From: Clavibacter zhangzhiyongii
Lineage (GTDB): Bacteria > Actinomycetota > Actinomycetes > Actinomycetales > Microbacteriaceae
Reading direction: 5' to 3'
Assembly: GCF_014775655.1 (NCBI RefSeq)
Contig: NZ_CP061274.1
Coordinates: 992,001 to 1,056,000 of the forward strand
Length of the DNA: 64,000 nucleotides
Positions 53,489 to 62,182 of the stretch are shown here, one piece after another; positions within the stretch are counted from its first letter, which is position 1, and each line of letters opens with the position of its first letter. The notes under the pieces are model-generated. The model was not told the DNA's origin, searched no databases, and saw only the letters and a program-made list of their open reading frames with translations. The position numbers were made by a program, and so were the translations under genes.

Positions 53489-54643
53489 GTGCGCACAGCC
53501 CTCATCGGGGTGGTGCTCCTCGTCGTCGGCGCCGTCGCCGTGGCCACCGGAGCCCTCCCGCTCGACGCCCTCGGCGTCCTCGCCGAGCGGGTCTGGCCGA
53601 TCCTCCTCTTCGTCGTGGCCATCACGGTGGTCACGGAGCTCGCGAGCGAGGCGGGCCTCTTCACCTGGATCGCCGAGCGCGCGGCCGGCCTCGGCCGCGG
53701 CCGCACCTGGGCGCTGTGGCTCGCGACCGTCGTGCTCGCGTGCCTCTGCACGATCTTCCTGTCGCTCGACACGACCGCGGTGCTCCTCACGCCCGTGGTG
53801 GTCGTGCTCGCGCGGCACTGCGGGCTGCCGCCGCTGCCGTTCGCGCTGACCACCGTCTGGCTCGCGAACACGGCGTCGCTGCTCCTCCCCGTCTCGAACC
53901 TCACCAACCTGCTCGCGGAGCACGAGCTCGGCGGGCTCGGACCGGCGGGCTTCGCGGCGCTCACGGTCGCGCCGGCGCTCGTCGCCATCGCCGTGCCCGT
54001 GCTGGCGATCCTCGTGATCCACCGGAAGGACCTCCTCACGCGCTACGAGGTCGGGCAGCCGACCGCGCGGACCGACCGGGTCCTGCTCGTGGGCAGCGCC
54101 GTGGTGGTGGGTCTGCTGGTGCCGGCGCTCGTCTCGGGGGTCGAGGTGTGGATCCCCGCGCTCGCCGCGGCCGTCGTCCTCGCGGTCCTCACGGCCGTGC
54201 GCCGCCCGAGCGCGCTCCGACCGGGCCTCCTGCCGTGGCAGCTCGTGGTGTTCGCGTCGGGGCTCTTCGTCGTGATGGAGGCGGCGCAGTCCCTCGGGCT
54301 CACCGCGGTGATGGCCGCGGTCTCCGGGCAGGGCCAGGACGCCGCCTCGCTGTTCCGCCTGGCCGGCGTCGCGACGCTGAGCGCCAACGCGGTCGACAAC
54401 CTGCCCGCGTACCTGGCGCTCGAGCCGGTGGCCGGTTCGCCGGAGCGGCTCGTCGCGATCCTCGTGGGCGTCAACGCCGGCCCGCTCATCACGCCGTGGG
54501 CCTCGCTCGCGACGCTGCTCTGGCACGAGCGGCTGGTGAGCATGGGCGTGCACATCCGGTGGTCGCGCTACGTGCTGCTCGGCCTCGTGGTGGCCCCGCT
54601 CACCGTCGGGCTCGCCATGCTCGCCTTCGTGCTCACGCGGTGA
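53489..54643 (+). CDS. SLC13/ArsB-like anion permease
   Basis: A 384-residue, 10-11-helix ion-transporter-superfamily protein. It has two inverted repeat halves, each with a re-entrant segment: TVWLANTASLLLPVSNLTN in the first and ATLSANAVDNLPAYLAL in the second, as in ArsB/NhaD/CitM-type carriers. It could export arsenite or carry another anion; no arsR or arsC gene lies nearby. GTG 53489 has AGGAGG seven bases upstream. It precedes the exporter operon but ends before the TetR operators. Confidence 0.82.
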   Translation: MRTALIGVVLLVVGAVAVATGALPLDALGVLAERVWPILLFVVAITVVTELASEAGLFTWIAERAAGLGRGRTWALWLATVVLACLCTIFLSLDTTAVLLTPVVVVLARHCGLPPLPFALTTVWLANTASLLLPVSNLTNLLAEHELGGLGPAGFAALTVAPALVAIAVPVLAILVIHRKDLLTRYEVGQPTARTDRVLLVGSAVVVGLLVPALVSGVEVWIPALAAAVVLAVLTAVRRPSALRPGLLPWQLVVFASGLFVVMEAAQSLGLTAVMAAVSGQGQDAASLFRLAGVATLSANAVDNLPAYLALEPVAGSPERLVAILVGVNAGPLITPWASLATLLWHERLVSMGVHIRWSRYVLLGLVVAPLTVGLAMLAFVLTR

Positions 54644-54677
54644 CCGCTGGCGCCCTGCCTGTCAACCGCCCGAGGAT

Positions 54678-54720
54678 CTGACCGATCAGTCAGGTACTGA
54701 CCGCTCGGTCAGCGTAGGCT
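54678..54720 (+). promoter_or_regulatory. double TetR operator and leaderless promoter
   Basis: Two dyads, CTGACCGATCAGTCAG (54678-54693) and CTGACCGCTCGGTCAG (54697-54712), are spaced 19 bases centre to centre, so two repressor dimers could bind the same face of the helix. TAGGCT (54715-54720) ends six bases before GTG 54727 and serves as the -10. Repressor binding would block access to the promoter. Confidence 0.75.
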
Positions 54721-54726
54721 CCACGG

Positions 54727-55305
54727 GTGACCAGGACCCCCCGCGCCTCCGCCGGCGACGAGCTGCGACCCATCGCGGCGGCCCGCTTCGCCCGCGACGG
54801 ATTCCAGGCGACCTCGCTCCAGCAGATCGCGGACGAGGCCGGGTACTCGAAGTCGAGCGTGCTGTACCACTTCGCCTCCAAGGAGGCGCTGCTCGACGCC
54901 CTGCTCGAGCCGACGATCGATGCGCTCGCCGAGGTCATCGACCGCGCCGACTCCATCCGCGGCGACGCGGACGCCCGGCGCCTGTTCGTCGAGCGCTTCA
55001 TCGACTTCCTCCTGCTGCACCGGCACGAGGTGGCGCTGTTCATCACGCAGGGGCGCTCGCTCGGGCACCTCGCCGTGATCGAGCGCGCGAACGACCTCGT
55101 GCGCACGCTCGGCGAGACCGCCGGCGCGCTCGACAGCACCCTCGACCAGCTGCGCTTCGGTGTGGCGCTCGGCGGCGCGGCGTACATCCTCGCCGCGAGC
55201 GACGACTGGTCGACGAACGAACCGCTTCCCGACGACGAGATCAGGGCCGCTCTCGTCGTGGTCGTGGGGGAGCTCCTCGCCCCCCTCGGCTCCCGCACCG
55301 CCTGA
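54727..55305 (+). CDS. TetR family regulator of the MMPL-YhgE operon
   Basis: A 192-residue repressor. The helix-turn-helix is clear: RPIAAARFARDGFQATSLQQIADEAGYSKSSVLYHF (the first part slightly altered from sequence RDGFQATSLQQIADE). The C-terminal domain should bind an effector. It is the first gene of the operon, with two operator dyads directly before its leaderless GTG start, so it represses itself and the exporter genes. The inducer may be a transported lipid, drug or signal. Confidence 0.9.
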   Translation: MTRTPRASAGDELRPIAAARFARDGFQATSLQQIADEAGYSKSSVLYHFASKEALLDALLEPTIDALAEVIDRADSIRGDADARRLFVERFIDFLLLHRHEVALFITQGRSLGHLAVIERANDLVRTLGETAGALDSTLDQLRFGVALGGAAYILAASDDWSTNEPLPDDEIRAALVVVVGELLAPLGSRTA

Positions 55306-55348
55306 TCCCCGCACCCGCGATCCCCCACGCAAGGAGAGCCACCCGCCC

Positions 55349-58276
55349 ATGGCCACGCTTCTGTACCGGCTCGGCCGGACCTCGTTCCTGCACCCGTGGC
55401 GCGTCGTCGCCGCGTGGATCCTCGTCCTCGGCATCCTGCTCGGCGGCGGGCTCGCGCTCGGCGGCGCGACCGAGGAGTCGTTCGCGATCCCGGGCACGGA
55501 GTCGCAGGAGGCCATCGACCGCCTCGCCGCCGTGTTCCCGCAGGCCGCGGGCGCCAGCGCGCAGATCGTGACCGAGGCGCCCGAGGGCGCGAAGGTCACC
55601 GACGACGCCGACAAGGCCGCCATCGAGGCGACCGCGACGGCCGCGGCGGATGTCCCGGGCGTCGAGACGGCGCTCTCGCCGTTCTCCGAGTACGCCACCG
55701 ACGCGGTCTCCGAGGACGGCACCGTGGCGATCACGACCGTGCAGTTCTCCGGGCAGAGCGACCAGGTGACCGAGGCGACGCTCGACGCGCTGAAGGAGTC
55801 CGCGCAGGCCGCCTCCGACGCGGGGCTCCGGGTCTCGTTCGGCGGGCAGGTGTTCCAGGACGTCCACTACGGCGTGACGGTGACCGAGGCGTTCGGCGTG
55901 CTCTTCGCCGGTCTCGTGCTCGTGATCACCTTCGGGTCGATGCTCGCGGCGGGGCTGCCGCTCATCGGCGCCCTGGTCGGCGTGGCCGCCTCCTCCGGCG
56001 CGCTGCTGGCCGCCGCGCGGTTCGTCACCGTGTCGAGCGCGTCGCCGCTGCTCGCCGTGATGATCGGGCTGGCCGTGGGCATCGACTACGCCCTCTTCAT
56101 CCTCATGCGGCACCGCACGCAGCTCGCGAACGGCATGCCCGTCGAGCGCTCGGCGGCCACCGCGGTCGCCACCGCCGGCAGCGCCGTGATCTTCGCGGGC
56201 GTGACGGTGATCATCGCGCTGCTGGGCCTCCTCGTGGTGCAGATCCCGTTCCTCACGGTCATGGGCCTCGGCGCCGCGTTCGCGGTGCTGCTCGCGATGG
56301 GCGTCGCGACGACGCTGCTGCCGGCGATGCTCGGCTTCGCGGGCGAGCGGCTCCGGCCGAAGGAGGGCTCGCGGGCCGCGCGTCGCGCGACCGCGCAGGC
56401 CGCGGGGACGCAGCGCACGCTCGGCGCCCGGTGGGTGGCGATCGTCACGAAGGTGCCGATCATCCCCGTGGTCATCGTCATCGGCATCGCGGGCCTCCTC
56501 GCCGTGCCCGCCTCGCAGCTGCAGCTCGGGCTGCCGAGCGGCGCCACCGAGCCCGCCGGATCCACCAGCCGCGTCGCGTACGACACCGTCTCCGACGCCT
56601 TCGGCCCCGGCCACAACGGGCCGCTCGTCGTGCTCGTCGACATCACGCAGACCACCGACCCGATCGGGGTGCTGGGCGAGATCGGCGACGAGATCCGCGG
56701 CCTCGACGACGTGGCGTTCGTCGGCACCGGCACGCCGAACCCGTCGGTCGACACCGCGATCATCCAGGTCGTGCCCGACAGCGCGCCCGAGTCGGCGGAG
56801 ACGACGGCGCTCATGCAGTCGATCCGCGACCTCGCGCCCGGGCTCCAGGACCGTTACGACACACGCGTCTCGGTCACCGGCACGACCGCCGTGCAGAACG
56901 ACATCTCGCAGCGGCTCGACCAGGCGCTCGTGCCGTTCGGCGTCGTCGTGGTGGGCCTCTCGATCGTCCTGCTGATGATCGTGTTCCGCTCGATCTTCGT
57001 GCCGGTCAAGGCCGCCGTCGGGTTCCTGCTGAGCGTCGTCGTGTCGTTCGGGACGGTCGTCGCGATCTTCCAGAACGGCCTGTTCGCCGACGCCCTCGGG
57101 GTGACGCCGGGTCCGATCCTCAGCTTCATGCCGATCCTGCTGATGGCCATCCTGTTCGGGCTCGCCATGGACTACGAGGTGTTCCTCGTCTCCGGCATGC
57201 GCGAGGACTTCGTGCACCACGGCGACGCGAGGCGGGCCATCGTCACGGGCTTCTCGGGTGCCGCCCGGGTCGTCACGGCCGCCGCCCTCATCATGTTCTT
57301 CGTCTTCGCGGCCTTCGTGCCGGAGGGCGCGGGCGTCATCAAGACCATCGCGCTCGGCCTCGCGGTCGGCATCTTCTTCGACGCCTTCCTCGTGCGCATG
57401 ACGCTCGTGCCCGCCGCCATGGCGCTCCTCGGGAAGCACGCGTGGTGGATCCCGCGCTGGCTCGACCGGATCCTCCCCGACGTCGACATCGAGGGCGAGG
57501 GGCTCCGCGAGCACCAGGACGACGTGGACTGGGCGCGCGCGTCCGGCGCCGCCGTCGCGGCCGAGCGCCTCGTGGTCGGCGTGCCCGGCCGCCGGCTCGC
57601 GCCGGTCGACTTCAGCGCGCCGGCCGGATCCCTCGTGCTCGTCGAGGGCGACGTCGCCGACCGCCGGCTCCTCGGCGCCACGCTCGGGGCCCGGCTGGCG
57701 CCGGTCTCCGGCCGCGCGCAGGTCGCGGGCCACCCGCTCGCGTCCGAGTCCGGCCGCGTGCTCACGAGCGCCGCCATGGCGGACCTCGGCCGGGTCGACC
57801 GCGTCGACTCGGGGGTCACCGTCGGCGACCTCCTCGCCGAGCGCATCGCCCTGTCCGAGCCGATGGGCCGCCGACGCGGCGCCCGCGCCCGGCAGGCCGA
57901 GTGGCTCGCGCGCATCGACCAGGCGGCGGACGCGGCGGGCGCCCGGCGCATCGGCGCCGACGACCCCGTCGGGTCCCTGCTCCCGCTCGAGCGCGCCATC
58001 GCCCTCACCGCCGTCGCGGCCTCGGGTCGCGCGCCCGTCCTCGTGCTCGACGTGGTGGATCCCTTCCCGGACGCCGCCGCCGAGCGCGCGTTCCTCGCCG
58101 CGCTGCCCGCGCTCGTGCACGAGAGCACGACCGTGCTGCTCGGCGCGCCGTGGTTCCCCGACGACCACGGCATCCCCGGGCGGCCCACCGTCCGCCTCCG
58201 GCTCGGCGCGGACGACGGCACCGTCGCCCCCGCCTCCGACCAGCCCGTCACGACCGTCGAGGAGACCCGCCGATGA
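55349..58276 (+). CDS. MMPL/RND exporter fused to a degenerate ABC-ATPase-like domain
   Basis: A 975-residue fusion. Residues 1-700 form an MMPL transporter: a first helix near 20-42, an extracytoplasmic loop, helices 2-6 with GLAVGIDYALFILMRHR, a second loop, and helices 8-12 with ILFGLAMDYEVFLVSGMRE. Residues about 735-960 look like an ABC ATPase domain (GRRLAPVDFSAPAGSLVLVEG, SGRAQVAGHPL, PVLVLDVVDPF) whose Walker A lysine and Walker B glutamate are missing. AAGGAG precedes ATG 55349. The stop overlaps the YhgE start. The proton-driven half should export a lipid or drug; the tail is inferred to be a regulatory or docking module. Confidence 0.85.
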   Translation: MATLLYRLGRTSFLHPWRVVAAWILVLGILLGGGLALGGATEESFAIPGTESQEAIDRLAAVFPQAAGASAQIVTEAPEGAKVTDDADKAAIEATATAAADVPGVETALSPFSEYATDAVSEDGTVAITTVQFSGQSDQVTEATLDALKESAQAASDAGLRVSFGGQVFQDVHYGVTVTEAFGVLFAGLVLVITFGSMLAAGLPLIGALVGVAASSGALLAAARFVTVSSASPLLAVMIGLAVGIDYALFILMRHRTQLANGMPVERSAATAVATAGSAVIFAGVTVIIALLGLLVVQIPFLTVMGLGAAFAVLLAMGVATTLLPAMLGFAGERLRPKEGSRAARRATAQAAGTQRTLGARWVAIVTKVPIIPVVIVIGIAGLLAVPASQLQLGLPSGATEPAGSTSRVAYDTVSDAFGPGHNGPLVVLVDITQTTDPIGVLGEIGDEIRGLDDVAFVGTGTPNPSVDTAIIQVVPDSAPESAETTALMQSIRDLAPGLQDRYDTRVSVTGTTAVQNDISQRLDQALVPFGVVVVGLSIVLLMIVFRSIFVPVKAAVGFLLSVVVSFGTVVAIFQNGLFADALGVTPGPILSFMPILLMAILFGLAMDYEVFLVSGMREDFVHHGDARRAIVTGFSGAARVVTAAALIMFFVFAAFVPEGAGVIKTIALGLAVGIFFDAFLVRMTLVPAAMALLGKHAWWIPRWLDRILPDVDIEGEGLREHQDDVDWARASGAAVAAERLVVGVPGRRLAPVDFSAPAGSLVLVEGDVADRRLLGATLGARLAPVSGRAQVAGHPLASESGRVLTSAAMADLGRVDRVDSGVTVGDLLAERIALSEPMGRRRGARARQAEWLARIDQAADAAGARRIGADDPVGSLLPLERAIALTAVAASGRAPVLVLDVVDPFPDAAAERAFLAALPALVHESTTVLLGAPWFPDDHGIPGRPTVRLRLGADDGTVAPASDQPVTTVEETRR

Positions 58277-60168
58277 CCACCCGCTCCGCACGCCGACGCC
58301 TCGCCGTCGCCCTCGTCGCGATCGTGCCCCTCGCGGTCGCCGGCCTCTTCATCGGCTCGCTCTCCGACGTCACGCAGGGCGTCGAGCGCGTGCCCGCCGC
58401 GATCGTCAACCAGGACGAGATGGTGCAGCAGACGGCGCCCGACGGCACCGAGTCGCCGGTGCTCGCCGGCCGCCTGCTCGTCACGCAGCTCACCTCGGAC
58501 GACAACCAGGCCTTCGACTGGACCATCACCAACGCCGACGAGGCCGAGCGGATGCTCGACGACGGCGAGGTCTACGCGGTGCTCACGGTGCCCGAGGACT
58601 TCTCGAGGTCGATCGTGTCGCTCTCCTCGGAGGCGCCGCAGCGGGCGCAGATCAGCGTGCGGACCGACGACGCGCACGGCTACCTGACCGGCGCGGCCAC
58701 GCAGGCGGTCGGCGTCGGCATGACGAGCGTGTTCGGCAACGCCATCACCTCGCAGTTCGTCTCCGGGATCTACACGACCTTCGACGGCCTCAAGGGCTCG
58801 CTCACCGAGGCCGGCTCGGGCGCCGACCAGCTCGCGGACGGCGCCACGCAGCTCTCCTCGGGCGCGACGACGCTCGGCGACGGGATCACGCAGCTCGGCG
58901 ACGGCATCGGGCAGTCCGAGCGCGGCGCGTCCCAGCTCGCGGACGGCCTCGGCACGTACACGGGCGGCGTCTCGCAGCTCTCCTCGGGGCTCGACCAGCT
59001 CCAGTCGGGGGCCGCGGGCCTCTCGCAGGTGTCCGACGGCGTCGGGCAGTACGCGGGCGGCGCCGGGCAGATCGCGCAGCAGGTCGCGGGCATCCGGCAG
59101 CAGCTGGAGGCCAGCCCGCAGACGGCGCCGCTCGCCGCGCAGCTCCAGCCGCTCGAGCAGGGCCTCGACCAGTACGCGGCGCAGGGGCGCACGCTGGCGA
59201 CGCAGGCGGCCGCCGGGATCCAGGGCGTGCAGCAGGGCATCGGCCAGAGCGCGTCCGGCGCGTCGCGGCTCGCGGCGAACGGCGGCGCGCTCGTCTCCGG
59301 GGCGCGTCAGCTGAGCGACGGCCTCGGCCAGCTCCGCGCGGGCACGACCTCCGCGGCCACGGGCGCGGGCGACCTCGCGACCGGCGCCACCTCGCTCTCG
59401 TCGGGCGCCACCGAGCTCGGCCAGGGGCTCACGCAGGGCGCCGAGCAGATCCCGTCGCTCGACGCCGACCAGGCGTCCTCCGCCTCGGGCGTCGTCGCGG
59501 ATCCGGTGGGCCTCACCGTCGAGCGCGAGAACGAGATCGGCAGCCCGGGCGACGCGATCGCGGCGATCTTCGTGCCGATCGGCCTCTGGCTCGGCGCCTT
59601 CGCGACCTTCCTCGTGCTGCGGCCGGCCGCGCGCCGCGTGCTCGCGTCGTCGGCCGCGACCGGCCGCGTGATGGGGCGCGTGCTCGCCCGCGCCGCGCTC
59701 ATCGCCCTGGCGCAGGTCGTGCTGCTCGTGGCGCTCGTGCACGCGGCGCTCGGCCTGTCGCTCGCGCTGCTGCCCGCGACCCTCGGGTTCGCGGCGGTCA
59801 CGGCGGCGGCCTTCACGGCGATCCACTACCTCCTCCGCCAGGCGCTCGGCCGCACCGGCATGGTCGTCTCGCTCATCCTGCTGGCCGTGCAGGCGGCGGC
59901 GATGGGCGGTGTCATCCCGCTGCAGCTCGTCGCGGAGCCGTTCCAGGCGATCAGCCCCTTCCTGCCGCTGACCTACGCGGCGTCGGGCATGCAGGCGATC
60001 ATCGCCGGGGGAGCGCCCGCGGTGGCGTGGGGATCCGCGGGCACGCTGGCGGTGTTCCTGCTGCTGAGCCTCGCCGTCTCCTACCTCGTGACGCGCCGGT
60101 CGCGCCGGGCCCGGAGCCTCGGCCTCCTGCCGGGGAGCGCCCCGGCGTCGGCGGCCGTCGCCGTCTGA
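58273..60168 (+). CDS. YhgE/Pip family membrane protein
   Basis: A 631-residue protein: one N-terminal helix (about 12-30), a large extracytoplasmic region (about 35-415) and five to six C-terminal helices (about 430-610) of the ABC-2 permease type. The outer domain holds many repeats such as QLADGATQLSSGATTLGDG, which form long coiled-coil-like helices. Bacillus YhgE and lactococcal Pip are phage SPP1/c2 receptors, and the family is also found with ESX/T7 secretion and MMPL genes. It overlaps the MMPL gene as ATGA. A terminator follows. Confidence 0.9.
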   Translation: MTTRSARRRLAVALVAIVPLAVAGLFIGSLSDVTQGVERVPAAIVNQDEMVQQTAPDGTESPVLAGRLLVTQLTSDDNQAFDWTITNADEAERMLDDGEVYAVLTVPEDFSRSIVSLSSEAPQRAQISVRTDDAHGYLTGAATQAVGVGMTSVFGNAITSQFVSGIYTTFDGLKGSLTEAGSGADQLADGATQLSSGATTLGDGITQLGDGIGQSERGASQLADGLGTYTGGVSQLSSGLDQLQSGAAGLSQVSDGVGQYAGGAGQIAQQVAGIRQQLEASPQTAPLAAQLQPLEQGLDQYAAQGRTLATQAAAGIQGVQQGIGQSASGASRLAANGGALVSGARQLSDGLGQLRAGTTSAATGAGDLATGATSLSSGATELGQGLTQGAEQIPSLDADQASSASGVVADPVGLTVERENEIGSPGDAIAAIFVPIGLWLGAFATFLVLRPAARRVLASSAATGRVMGRVLARAALIALAQVVLLVALVHAALGLSLALLPATLGFAAVTAAAFTAIHYLLRQALGRTGMVVSLILLAVQAAAMGGVIPLQLVAEPFQAISPFLPLTYAASGMQAIIAGGAPAVAWGSAGTLAVFLLLSLAVSYLVTRRSRRARSLGLLPGSAPASAAVAV

Positions 60169-60185
60169 CGCCGGCCGCACGATCC

Positions 60186-60217
60186 GATGCCGGGCGCCCC
60201 ACGGGGCGCCCGGCATC
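60186..60217 (+). terminator. hairpin terminator after the exporter operon
   Basis: GATGCCGGGCGCCCC (60186-60200) and its exact complement (60203-60217) with a two-base centre, 17 bases after the YhgE stop. Confidence 0.78.
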
Positions 60218-60259
60218 CGTCGTCGTGGACCCTCGCGAGCGCGCGTCCGCCGGATCGCC

Positions 60260-60286
60260 TATCTTGTGAGAACCATTCTCGACAAG
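60260..60286 (+). promoter_or_regulatory. Zur/Fur-like operator before the secreted propeller gene
   Basis: CTTGTGAGAA (60263-60272), CCA, TTCTCGACAAG (60276-60286) is an inverted repeat with one extra base in the right arm. The core TGAGAACCATTCTCG fits the tGA.AA..aTT.TCa pattern of actinobacterial Zur and Fur boxes. A -10-like TATCTT (60260-60265) overlaps its left end, so binding would block transcription under metal-replete conditions. Confidence 0.6.
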
Positions 60287-60296
60287 GAAGGCGCCC

Positions 60297-61616
60297 ATGC
60301 GCACCCCCTCCCTCCTCGGCGTCGGCCTCGTGGTCGTCGGCCTGCTCGCCGGCGGCGTCGGATCCGTCGCCGCCCCGCCCGCCTCCGCGTCCGCCGCCGG
60401 CCGCGCCTCCTGGCTGCTCGTCGCCGATCCGGCCGCGCACGCCGTCTCGATCGTCGACTCGGCGACCGGCCGCGCCACCGGCTCCCTGCCCGGCGCGACG
60501 CTGGGCGCGCACGCCGGCGTCGTGCAGCTCGGCCACGGCCGCATCGCCTTCGTCGACGAGGGCGGCCCCCGGCTCGACGTGGTCGACGTGTCCTCCTCAG
60601 GCATCCCGCGCCTCGCGTCGGCCACGCCGATCCCGTCGACCGCCGGCACGTGGACCCGTGCGGGCTGGATCTCGGACGACGCCGGCCACCGCTACGTGGC
60701 GGTCGGGTCGGACCTGGACGGATCCACCACGCAGCAGGTCACGCTCGTCGACACCCGCACGGGCCGCGCGAGCACCGCATCCATCCGCACGAGCGAGGTC
60801 ACCCTCGCGACCACGGGCGAGCGCGGCACCGAGGAGATGGAGACGTTCCTCGTGGGATCCCCGCTGCGCCTCGTCGTGAGCGCGGGCGGGCACCTCGACG
60901 CCTACGACGCCGCCGCCATCCTCCGGGGAGACGCGCACCCGGCACCGGTCGCCTCGACGCCGCTCGGCGCGTACCCGCACGGGCCGATCGCCGACGCCCG
61001 CGGCACGGTCGTCGGCTCGACCCTGCACGACGGCGTCGAGACGGTGCCGCTGACCCGTGACGGCTTCGGCCCGGCGACCACGCGCCCCTACCCGGAGCGC
61101 GCGCAGCAGAGCTACCGACCGCGCATGGCACCCGACGGCGCGACCGCCGTGGGCGCGCAGGCGGGCGCCACGGCGGGCGACCCGGCCGTGCTGACCTCGT
61201 CGTCGATGCGCGGCGCGGGCATCGCGAGCGTCGCCCTCGGCGCGGGGACGCCGACGCGGGCGGTCGTCGCGCCGTCCTACGCCGCCGCGGTGGTGACCGC
61301 GGATGGCGTCGACACGCTCGACCTCGTCGCCCGCGGTGCCGACGGCCTCTACGACGGGGCCGTGACGCGCGTGCGGCTCCCGGGGCTCGGGCAGGCGACG
61401 GGCACGGGATCCGCGGCGCGCTTCCTCGCGGCGTCCGCGGACGGGTCGGAGCTGTTCCTCTCGCGGGCGGGCACGGGATCCGTGCTGGAGATCGACGTGC
61501 GCGGCACGACGGTGGCGGTCCGCGGCACGATCGCCGTGCCGTCGGCCCTGGCGGACGGCGGCTACCTCGCCACCGTGGACCAGCACCAGCGGCCGTACGA
61601 CCTCAGCGGGCGCTGA
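60297..61616 (+). CDS. secreted beta-propeller-like protein, possible zinc metallochaperone (AztD-like)
   Basis: A 439-residue secreted protein. The signal peptide (about 1-33) ends with an Ala-rich SVAAPPASASAAG. The mature part is a series of beta-blade-like repeats (WLLVADPAAHAVSIVDSATG, YVAVGSDLDG, ELFLSRAGTGSVLEIDV). Histidines cluster in GAHAGVVQLGHG, GGHLDAYD and YPHGPIAD, which could bind metal. Together with the Zur/Fur-like box upstream this suggests a zinc-limitation protein like AztD, but no aztABC/znuA genes are in the window, so the name is tentative. AAGGAAGG precedes ATG 60297. Confidence 0.75.
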   Translation: MRTPSLLGVGLVVVGLLAGGVGSVAAPPASASAAGRASWLLVADPAAHAVSIVDSATGRATGSLPGATLGAHAGVVQLGHGRIAFVDEGGPRLDVVDVSSSGIPRLASATPIPSTAGTWTRAGWISDDAGHRYVAVGSDLDGSTTQQVTLVDTRTGRASTASIRTSEVTLATTGERGTEEMETFLVGSPLRLVVSAGGHLDAYDAAAILRGDAHPAPVASTPLGAYPHGPIADARGTVVGSTLHDGVETVPLTRDGFGPATTRPYPERAQQSYRPRMAPDGATAVGAQAGATAGDPAVLTSSSMRGAGIASVALGAGTPTRAVVAPSYAAAVVTADGVDTLDLVARGADGLYDGAVTRVRLPGLGQATGTGSAARFLAASADGSELFLSRAGTGSVLEIDVRGTTVAVRGTIAVPSALADGGYLATVDQHQRPYDLSGR

Positions 61617-61641
61617 CGCGGATCACGCGGCACGCCCGCGG

Positions 61642-61683
61642 CACGACGACGGCCGCCCGGTGATCCGGGCGGCCGTCGTCGTG
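61642..61683. terminator. bidirectional terminator
   Basis: CACGACGACGGCCGCCCGG (61642-61660) and its exact complement (61665-61683) around TGAT: a 19-bp stem between the convergent propeller and monooxygenase genes. Confidence 0.82.
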
Positions 61684-61696
61684 ATCGCGGCGCGGG

Positions 61697-61999
61697 CTAG
61701 AGCGCCAGCGCGATGCGCCCGCTGAACACGCGGGTCACGGGCGGGGCGGCGAGCACCTCGCCGAGGCGCGCGGCGCCCTCGGGGGTGGCGCGCCAGGCGA
61801 CGTAGGCGTCGTGGTCGGCGGTCGAGGCCCACTGCTCGACCACGATCATGCGGGCGGGGTCGGCGTCGTCGACGAGGACCTCGAGGCCCTCGTTGCCGGC
61901 GAAGGCGCGCGTGGCCTGCAGGGTCTCGGCGAGGACGTCGGCGACGTCGCCGAGGCGCGTCTCGTCGACCTGGATCTCGAGGTGCACGGTGGTGCTCAT
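61697..61999 (-). CDS. antibiotic biosynthesis monooxygenase (ABM) domain protein
   Basis: A 100-residue single-domain protein of the dimeric ferredoxin-like ABM family. It begins with a beta strand and helix (VHLEIQVDETRLGDVADVLAETLQATRAFAG) and carries the family IVVEQWAS and HDAYVAWRATPE. Members include quinol and anthrone monooxygenases and heme-degrading IsdG; no heme-ligating pattern is certain here. GGAGA precedes ATG 61999. The substrate is unknown. Confidence 0.84.
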   Translation of the reverse strand: MSTTVHLEIQVDETRLGDVADVLAETLQATRAFAGNEGLEVLVDDADPARMIVVEQWASTADHDAYVAWRATPEGAARLGEVLAAPPVTRVFSGRIALAL

Positions 62000-62182
62000 G
62001 GTGTCTCCGGTCCTGACGCCGGGCCGGCGGGAGGCCGCGCGACGTCGCTCATGTGCGGGGGCGTTCCCCTGCCCCATCCAACCGAGCGCACCTGGACGGG
62101 CTTCCCGGGCGGTCGGCTCGGGCGCGTCGGTCGCGCCCCGCGGCATCGGGACCGGTGGCGGGGGAGCGGCGCGCGGGCCGGA

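Noticed and set aside
53489-54643. Arsenic resistance operon
   Set aside because: The permease fold is ArsB/SLC13-like, but there is no ArsR, ArsC or ArsA nearby, so only a general anion permease is supported.
55396-60168. A 1590-codon frame running through the MMPL and YhgE genes
   Set aside because: Its first part is an out-of-frame Arg-rich shadow of the MMPL gene. The YhgE protein starts at ATG 58273 with an ATGA overlap.
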